Assembly: GCA_032718475.1 (NCBI GenBank)
Contig: JAUCBJ010008347.1
Location: 25,000-88,999 of the forward strand
DNA length: 64,000 nt
Direction of reading: 5' to 3'
Source of the DNA: Nemertoderma westbladi
Taxonomy: Eukaryota; Xenacoelomorpha; Nemertodermatida; Nemertodermatidae
Shown: positions 58,101 to 64,000 of the stretch, in pieces
Numbering within the stretch: position 1 is the first letter of the stretch
Layout: each line of letters starts with the position of its first letter
Program-made: the position numbers and the translations under genes
The notes under the pieces: model-generated
What the model saw: only the letters and a program-made list of their open reading frames with translations
Database searches by the model: none
Told to the model about the DNA's origin: nothing

Positions 58101-60414
58101 CTTCGGTTCTAGCCATTTGACGCGTAAAACTTTCTTGGGCCATCGTATTATTTAATATCGAGTTATTGGTATATAAATTTCTCGGATTATTATCAGGTCT
58201 ATATGGAATATCATTGTCAACAGGTTTATAATTACCCTTAATAGGGTTTACTATAGGAGTTTCTACTTCACTAGCAGTATAGATGCGTGTAGGCTCCACA
58301 CCTTGCGCATGAAATACTTCAGACCTAACAGGTTGACACATTGTTACCGGGGTTGGTGGTATACCCCTTTGGGTATTTACTAATTTATCTCGTTCTAACG
58401 CGATACTCTGCTGCACTTCTTGCAACTCTAACCTACTTTCCCTTACCGTGCCCTTGAACTGCTGAACAGTTCCTTCCATCTCCCGGACCTGCTGAGAGGA
58501 GCACTTACGGTGTTCCCTCAGCTGCCCGAGCAGGAGACCCATCTCCCATCGTCCCTCATCTACCCACTCTACCGCCGAAGCGGGAGCCGCCAACATAGTA
58601 GCGGGCGGACGAGGGACAACAGGCGACAAATCATTGATATTTCGCTCGGAGTCCAGGACAGGAACTGTCTCAGGGGTTGTTCTGCTGGGCACAGGTAGTT
58701 TAGTGCTGTGCAAAGGGAATTTAGAGGTAGGTTCTGGGAGTACAGGTGTCTCTATCACCGAAGGGGTGGCTTCGAGAACAGGCCTAATTATTTCAGGCTC
58801 ATCTACTATAGTAGGGAGTCTTTCTATTTTAATAATTTGGTCTGTGGGTTCTGTACTACCTAAGTCTGTGCTAGCTAGTTGCCTTTTAACAGCTGGGGGC
58901 AAATCAGGCAATTTCTGACGGTGGGACATTCTTCTACGCCTACTTAGACGAGATCTATTTCCTCCGCCTTCAAGATCGGTGGTATCGCCTTCATCAGATG
59001 ATGTATATCCTTGTCTTTTGGGAGTAGATCGACTCATCATCTGCATTTGACTAGCTGTTAACTGTTTATTTATACAGTCTTGATTCTCTTGAATATTTTC
59101 CAACTCTAGTTGGGCGATCTCTTCAGACGCTCTCCGTTCTGCTTCTGCCACTGCCATCTTTCTTTCCGCCTCTGCCGCTTTTCTTTCCGCTTCTACCACT
59201 GCCGCCTTTCTTTCCGCTTCTGCCGCTGCCACTGCCGCTGCTGCTGTCTTTCTGTCTTCTATACGTTTTTTCTTTACTTGTTCTTCTTGGACCCTAGCGA
59301 TGCGGAGGCGTTCATCGAATTTAGCTTGGTTTGCAGCTAACATTTCCGCATCTATTGCGTCCAACACAAACTTGGCTCCTTCACTATTAGGACGAAGTCC
59401 AGCCAGCCTTCTCCTCAACTCTTCATCACCTAGAAATCGTTGATAGTCTGACAGATAGATGTCAATAGCATCCCTCTTATGCGGTTTCTCTGCTGTCGCT
59501 TCACTTTCCACTTGGGAAAAGGTAGCGTCTGTTGATTCTCCATGGGTTGAGCGCTCAGCCAGCTGAGATTTCCACTGGGCCGTTCCTTGAACTTTGAGAC
59601 TCACCCGCTGAAACCAAGTCTTTACGGCAACTTGCAATGACATGTCTTGTCTTCTTTTCGAAGCCTCCTCAAAGGCCGATAAGATTAGTCTGATTCTTAG
59701 AATTCTTTCTCGAACTTGATAAAGCAGCTCTCCCTGCTCTTGAGGTCCTTGGGGTTGTTGAAACAGTTGTTCCTCTAATCGCTCCAAAGAGCTGAAGAAT
59801 CCCTGTTCATATCCTGCACACACAGCAGGATCACTAGTGTCTCTGGTCACTCCCATCCTGTGTATGTCTTCCCAGGCAGCTTCCGATAAGTCAAACGGGA
59901 GTCCGGGTCCGGGGGAGTTCCATTGCGACTCGACAATAGACTTCAGTTCCTCTCTTGTGTATCCCGCATAACTATCCTTGGTCGATCGCTTACTTCTCGC
60001 CCAATCAATTTGGTGTTCCTCCACCGCAATCAATACCCTAGTGAGTACGGCTGCAGGAAGGATGAGAAGGGGATCCGAATAAACCGCATCTGCCATCTTT
60101 GCTCCGCGCTCGGGTGTCAGCTCGACAGTATCCGAACTACTGGAGCTGTCGGGCCGCTGAGGAATAAGTTCTCGGCTCGAGTGTTGCTGCTGTTTAACAG
60201 CTGCTTCTTGGTCCCGCTTGACTTGAGCCCGAGTGCCTATGATAGACCTATGGTGTTGGACTAGCCTAGGGTCGGATACTACTACTGGAGGGATGATCTT
60301 TCTTACAGTAGGAGGTGAGTTGAACTTTGGTCTCACACGTTCCACACTCCTGTCTGGGTCACAGATGGTTGTATCTAAGAGACTGTCTGACAGGTTTTGC
60401 TTTGTATCAGACAT
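55126..60414 (-). CDS. BEL-B gag-protease-RT (N-terminal 1762 codons of pol)
   Basis: A single open frame of 1762 codons. In order: an unusually long N-terminal region; an Ala/Glu-Arg-Lys coiled coil (about 375-470); a Pro-rich stretch; a gag domain (about 775-930: KFNGDEMKWLPF, RYGNRNNIARYLYAKL); CCHC knuckles (about 1065-1125: CYNCLRQGHQRRTC, CAKCGAKHHILLH); DUF1758 protease with the normal DSG (LLDSGSTGTFID, about 1236); and RT through ASDIEGMFLQV and the YMDD-type motif (DIYMDDN, about 1735). The frame stops at 55126, in the RT just after YMDD, and pol goes on in 53942-55125 and 48879-50489. The start at 60414 is the first Met, with stops upstream. Despite the long open frame, the element is dead: it has stops, a frameshift and the LINE insertion. 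Confidence 0.93.
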   Translation of the reverse strand: MSDTKQNLSDSLLDTTICDPDRSVERVRPKFNSPPTVRKIIPPVVVSDPRLVQHHRSIIGTRAQVKRDQEAAVKQQQHSSRELIPQRPDSSSSSDTVELTPERGAKMADAVYSDPLLILPAAVLTRVLIAVEEHQIDWARSKRSTKDSYAGYTREELKSIVESQWNSPGPGLPFDLSEAAWEDIHRMGVTRDTSDPAVCAGYEQGFFSSLERLEEQLFQQPQGPQEQGELLYQVRERILRIRLILSAFEEASKRRQDMSLQVAVKTWFQRVSLKVQGTAQWKSQLAERSTHGESTDATFSQVESEATAEKPHKRDAIDIYLSDYQRFLGDEELRRRLAGLRPNSEGAKFVLDAIDAEMLAANQAKFDERLRIARVQEEQVKKKRIEDRKTAAAAVAAAEAERKAAVVEAERKAAEAERKMAVAEAERRASEEIAQLELENIQENQDCINKQLTASQMQMMSRSTPKRQGYTSSDEGDTTDLEGGGNRSRLSRRRRMSHRQKLPDLPPAVKRQLASTDLGSTEPTDQIIKIERLPTIVDEPEIIRPVLEATPSVIETPVLPEPTSKFPLHSTKLPVPSRTTPETVPVLDSERNINDLSPVVPRPPATMLAAPASAVEWVDEGRWEMGLLLGQLREHRKCSSQQVREMEGTVQQFKGTVRESRLELQEVQQSIALERDKLVNTQRGIPPTPVTMCQPVRSEVFHAQGVEPTRIYTASEVETPIVNPIKGNYKPVDNDIPYRPDNNPRNLYTNNSILNNTMAQESFTRQMARTEACQAVKVGEIVKFNGDEMKWLPFNEYYKDNIQNSVLSNREKLRFLIECLEGSPKLMALKFIGHPDGLRQVWDTLNIRYGNRNNIARYLYAKLVAPRKFISSGIIEFSDEIQEICRQLDWLGKSHEYQSSMVIGAVASTLPKCGVGTRWDKKVLYMMEQQRRDPTMADLMSFLDGEVKLQLLKQSREKTPENKVSEKPVSRRKVTPVCYTDDGESQASQEDDSGKDTERSYYVNKAPKDVSKFKSRTNDRREQVRKTPPTSPKRIHVRKPEERMSVHNITQSKVSNIKPKCALCDGPHCLSVCDEFLKKSLKDRREVMWDKRLCYNCLRQGHQRRTCYSNARCAKCGAKHHILLHTEFERNSPSQVSESELHVQFSDVNDTDQSSEMEGFYTDEFSDENESCYLINTAVYRALTYEKDTDSEPPLTTPDRQPSCKAPTSNVGIREFPVVQLRVHGPRKSYIVNALLDSGSTGTFIDKELAEDIFAGQPKFRTKLNMSGIMQVCKSTVIADYYVGALSTPQDELGEHSIRSVKMVAIKNFTTSQVEPYNWDEDDFTQQLKIPRFNTDYPGVQILIGQNVHEALETLEKRPAQPQPLQAYAGRTRVGWYFTGPSHRTLMERLPKERVYQVGEWEAESSEVDDPTEGTPYSSDNDDIHQLFDEENTIDLLTENETWQNQVNLCQLIRPSGQVDYNDELNDVIDHYNAKTRDEHAVRFFTQEAVEPNSYDKALSVEEERAKQIQETTTRFLKDQGRYEIGLSFRKREPKFINNRPLAEKRIAQLHRRLTANASAKEMYKTQLKKFINKGYAERVLKETPITERTYYLTHHYVPKPGKPNEVRVVFDGSALYMGQSLNSELLPGPNLLQSLLGILLRLRQYSIAFASDIEGMFLQVKALDRDRDSLRFLWWPEGDLNQKPVEYWMTIQAFGIISSPSNACSVVRTTADDNRDAFSKEVIDNIKRDIYMDDNLKSLPSVEEAIDVAKGMVECLKRGGF

Positions 60415-60780
60415 GTTTGATTGTACAGTTGAATGCCTACTGCTATATTACAGTTAAAGCAAGTCTAGTAATTCAGTATCAACTGTTAGCCTAGTAATTA
60501 ATTACCGATATCTTTACTCAGTGTAACGTGATATATTTACAATATATTAGAATACCGATATGCACTTATAGTATATATATAAGTATTATTACAGACTAGG
60601 TTTGTCACAGAATACCGGTATATAATTTCAGCGCAAATATATAGAATATATAATAAGCCTATCATGAATACCGGTATACAGCTTACACTTATAGTATATA
60701 TAAGTATAATCATAGACTAGAATTAATTACAGAATACCGGTATATAATTTCAGCACAAACCCTGCAAACATTTTGACGTC
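60415..60780. repeat. BEL-B 5' flank with a duplicated AT-rich segment
   Basis: The segment cttatagtatatataagtat, then cagactag and cagaataccggtatataatt, then tcagc(g/a)caaa, occurs at about 60566-60640 and again at about 60689-60760. The 5' LTR of BEL-B should lie here, but I could not pair it with sequence left of 48860. Confidence 0.7.
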
Positions 60781-60817
60781 AATTTAACTTTAATTTACGT
60801 TAATATTCTACCATTCC

Positions 60818-61023
60818 AACGTTATTTCTTAACGTGCCCTTACGTTAAATTAACGTATTATTGGCCGGGGTTACTACGTTAAAAATATACATAAATTGTA
60901 CTCAAATCATACTAATTAACTCATGTCTGAAAATAACGTTAACAGCCGTATTTTGTGAACATTATTTTTTAACGTGCCCTTACGTTAAATTAACGTATTA
61001 TTGGCCGGGGTTACTACGTTAAA
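60818..61023. repeat. 140-bp-spaced direct repeat rich in acgtta
   Basis: The run aacgtgcccttacgttaaat followed by taacgtattattggccgggg and ttactacgtt is present at 60831 and again at 60971. It is followed by the 24-bp tandem array. Confidence 0.9.
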
Positions 61024-61027
61024 TAAA

Positions 61028-61150
61028 TACGTTAAAAAAATACGTCAATTATACGTTAAAAAAATACGTCTATTATACGTTAAAAAAATACGTCAATTAT
61101 ACGTTAAAAAAATACATCTATTATACGTTAAAAAAATACGTCACTATTAA
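61028..61150. repeat. 24-bp tandem repeat, about five copies
   Basis: The unit tacgttaaaaaaatacgtca plus atta begins at 61028, 61052 and every 24 bp, with a/t swaps in the last bases. Confidence 0.92.
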
Positions 61151-63685
61151 GTTATTTTTTATTCAAAACCATAAAAAAGTTTAAGTTTGAGATTTACTTC
61201 ATGGACCACAGTGGCAGTTAGTTGGTGGACCTGCCTGCACACACAAAGCGCGGGGGGAGGGGGGGGGACGTAACCCTAACCTACACAGCCTACGCCTACG
61301 CCCCTACACCTACTATACCTTAGAAGTGGAACCTTCAATGCATTTGCGCAGAATAAATATCGGAATATTTTTGAGAATAATTATGATGACTTTGATCGAT
61401 TGCTAAGAATTTTGTTTAGATTCATATAAAATACTATCACATACCTATTTGGCCTCCATGTTGGATAAATCATTTGATTAAATTATTTAAATTTATTAGT
61501 TTATCAAACAATTTAATTGAGAATTTGAAATTAAATTTTAGTAAATGAATAACTATTTAGAATCTGACGTCATTTAACGTTAGATTTCCGTTTTTTGCGG
61601 ACGTTGGGGATATAATTAAATCCAATTGTTTGTGCATTAACTAACTATATCAAACCTAACCATGGATTTTTCTACTTTTGCCCGGAATAAAACATAATTC
61701 AATTTACTTAGGTGAATCTGTATATTGTCTAAACGATACAAAACGATGTCAAAATAATAACTAAATTGAATGAAATATTTAATAATTGAATGAAATATAT
61801 TATGGCGTACTCATAAACAAGTAAATAGACAGTTATTTAAAATTAATAAATTCGTAAAAAAAACGTTTCTTAATGTCCCTAGTGAGGTGATAATAAGTAA
61901 ATTTATAATACCAGCATATATAACAATAGTCCCTAATTAGGTAGTAAGTGTGAAAGTAATAAGTTCCATTCGACACCCATTCATGACTCATTCGAAACTA
62001 GATCCTCAAACTCCTGCAGATCATCTCCATCAGTGGCTATCTGGTATGTAGCTCTCTTTTTACCTCCTGATAAACTACAAATAATAATTGTAAAAATTTA
62101 ATGTGAAAAGGACTGAATGTTAGGGGTTTTCCAGTTAAGGACTTTCATAAGTAACGCAAAGCAAAAAGCCACTAGACCTAAACATTGCATGCTATCAGTT
62201 GACGCCAGTCGTAGTCAGCTGATCAGTAGGTTTGGAATGAGATATTATACGCACAAATGCAAGTTGGTTATTAAGAAGCTGAGTTGAGTACGTTGGTTTT
62301 ACTTCTTAACCCAGTTGTTAGCTGCCGCGTTTCCATTCATTGCATAATCCGTTACCATATCAATTTGAGACTCCACTCAAATATTAATTTATTTTATTTA
62401 ACATATATTTGTTGAGTCAGTCTCTTGAGAATTTTATAATATTACTTATAGGGGCGACTTGTCTGTTTCTTTGCAAACAGGTCAACATATTGAATTGGAG
62501 CTGGTTGTTTTCAGGGGGTTTTAATCAGCATAAATAAATAGTTCCCGGTATTTGTCCAGAATTCCTAGTTATTTTCCCGTTTCGATTTTTTCCCGGGTTT
62601 TACCTGCTTTCCCAGTTATTACACATACACCCTATAAAATATGTGAAATACAAACAGATAAATATACTTAGTATTTCTCCCCACCAAAACGAGAAGGCGC
62701 CTGCCTAAAAAACACGGATATTGCACCTTCCGCCATACTCTCTTCGAATCGGTTATCTTTGATCACTGCACCTATAATAAAATATTAATAACCACAACAA
62801 TGTAACATAAACAAATCATTAATCAGGGGCGAATTTCTTAAATTTCATCATAGGAGTTAATATATCATCAATTTAGACAATTTTATCGTTTACTGTTACT
62901 GTCTGTTAGTTGTTGTCAGCAGTATTTAAATTTATACTTCTAATTATACTATCAAGTACTCTGCCGTTGTTTGGCAATACACCCTATCTCAAAATTAAAA
63001 AAAAATTTTATTTGACCTATTGGGGTAACTTGACACGCTCTTTTCAATGAAACTAAGAAAAGTGGGGTGTTCCTTTCATGAAATCGGACTTTTTCAATCT
63101 TAAAACACCCCATGGCAGCATCTTAAATCAACGGCTGCGAGGCAAAACACCCCATAGCTAAATTCGACCATATAGGGTGCTTTGCCTTGTTAACTCTGTC
63201 GACCAAATAACCCTATCCTTGAGTTAGCCCCCCTCAGGTAAAATTTTCAAATTGTTGTTTCTTTATTTCATCTAGAGCAGAATTTAATGAGGAATACAAA
63301 TCTGAAAACCGCTTAGTGAGACCTCTTTCAGTTCTCGAGTTATCACTGTTTTTCCGTATGACCGTCTGTCCGTCAAATTGTAAGAAAGACAGAAGACCGA
63401 CAGTCAGACAGATCGACTAGATTCCACCAAAAATTAAAGCTGACATCGGAAATGAAATCAGCGACCCCGAAAACCACCGTAATGAACATTTTAGCTCGTT
63501 GGTGTGCATCCTTCGTGCCCGAAATAATTAACCAACCAGAACACAGACAGCCAATTTTGGTGGGACGGTTTAAACTTTGAAGGGCATTTTCTCGGAATGA
63601 CATTTTTCATTTTCAAATTACTACTCCTCCGTCATTTTTTAACCAATTTTCTTCGCTTATGGCTCATTCGAACGAGCTTTGGAAG
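61151..63685. other. AT-rich non-coding DNA
   Basis: No gene was recognised. There is a G-run with flanking CG (61249-61270), and several aacaccccat words between 63060 and 63150, with ggggtgtt in the opposite orientation at 63064. A 76-codon minus frame at 63373-63603 has no known motif. Confidence 0.55.
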
Positions 63686-63689
63686 CTCT

Positions 63690-63833
63690 TTAAAAGTTAT
63701 CTTATGGAATTTTGATAAATGTTACCATTTTTTTTAATTAGCCAATTTTAATTAAAAATATGATAATTATTTAATTAAATTAATTAATTAAAATAAAAAT
63801 GGCTAATTAAAAATTCTATAAGATAACTTTTGT
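63690..63833. repeat. Imperfect inverted repeat (possible hairpin or MITE-like end)
   Basis: The left arm aaaagttatcttatggaatt (63692-63713) and the right arm aaaattctataagataactt (63810-63831) are complementary at 21 of 22 bases. An inner pair, tttaattagcca near 63733 and tggctaattaaa near 63799, extends the symmetry. The centre is (TTAA)-rich. Confidence 0.75.
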
Positions 63834-64000
63834 AAGAGTCGATCACGCTGAGTCCAAAAAAGTTTGTTTCAAGAAATTTGGACCAAAATTGAGGGACTAG
63901 TAGCAATTTTAGTGAAATCTTTAATTCCGCCGCCAGCCGCTAGGGGGAGGCTATAAATTTTCAAATTTTACTATAAAGGCTATTTGGCCTTCCATACAGT

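Noticed and set aside
60415-62000. 5' LTR of BEL-B
   Set aside because: No stretch to the right of gag matches the sequence left of 48860, so an LTR pair could not be shown by eye.

Overview
This window is animal nuclear DNA, most likely from an aquatic invertebrate that I cannot name. It has AT-rich non-coding DNA, BEL/Pao retrotransposons, an apurinic-endonuclease-type LINE, a tRNA-like sequence with eukaryotic A and B boxes, and no operons or ribosome-binding sites. Almost everything recognisable is mobile or repetitive. No intact host housekeeping gene was found.

Layout. Positions 1-31009 are a 33-bp satellite (about 14.4 kb in three visible blocks: 1-810, 2051-3772, 19135-31009). It is interrupted by a 5'-truncated LINE (811-2050) and by a 15.4-kb cluster of one BEL family, here called BEL-A (3773-19134). 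BEL-A holds a near-complete gag-pol with two stops (4145-10531), a pol fragment (10993-12014), a long LTR (12017-13942), an intact integrase frame (13972-15369) and a third, 5'-truncated gag-pol (15427-18966) ending in an inverted LTR stub. Another BEL remnant (BEL-D, 31010-31850) sits at the right edge of the array. Positions 31850-38500 are mostly AT-rich, with a 68-bp minisatellite (34541-35410), a tRNA-like sequence (36162-36234) and a GC-richer repeat (37300-38060).

Positions 38586-47230 are the most unusual part. Two minus-strand genes share a DEDDy-type 3'-5' exonuclease-like domain that I recognise from motifs but cannot assign to a named family. Gene 1 (44655-47230) has a long unique N-terminal region and is cut inside the exonuclease domain by BEL-derived sequence (BEL-C, 42535-44655). 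Gene 2 (38586-41186) carries the whole domain plus two CCHC zinc knuckles but has about six reading-frame breaks.

Positions 48856-60414 are a second BEL family (BEL-B) on the minus strand. It is split between RNase H and integrase by a full-length plus-strand LINE (50490-53902) flanked by a 39-bp or slightly longer target-site duplication. Positions 60420-64000 are AT-rich, with short tandem duplications and one imperfect hairpin, and no gene was recognised there.

Working together: BEL gag-pol and LINE proteins act on their own RNAs, and the two LINE copies are almost identical, so that family was recently active. The satellite has grown by copying kilobase blocks in multiples of its 33-bp unit. 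The exonuclease-like pair may be a decayed gene family or the remains of an unrecognised element.
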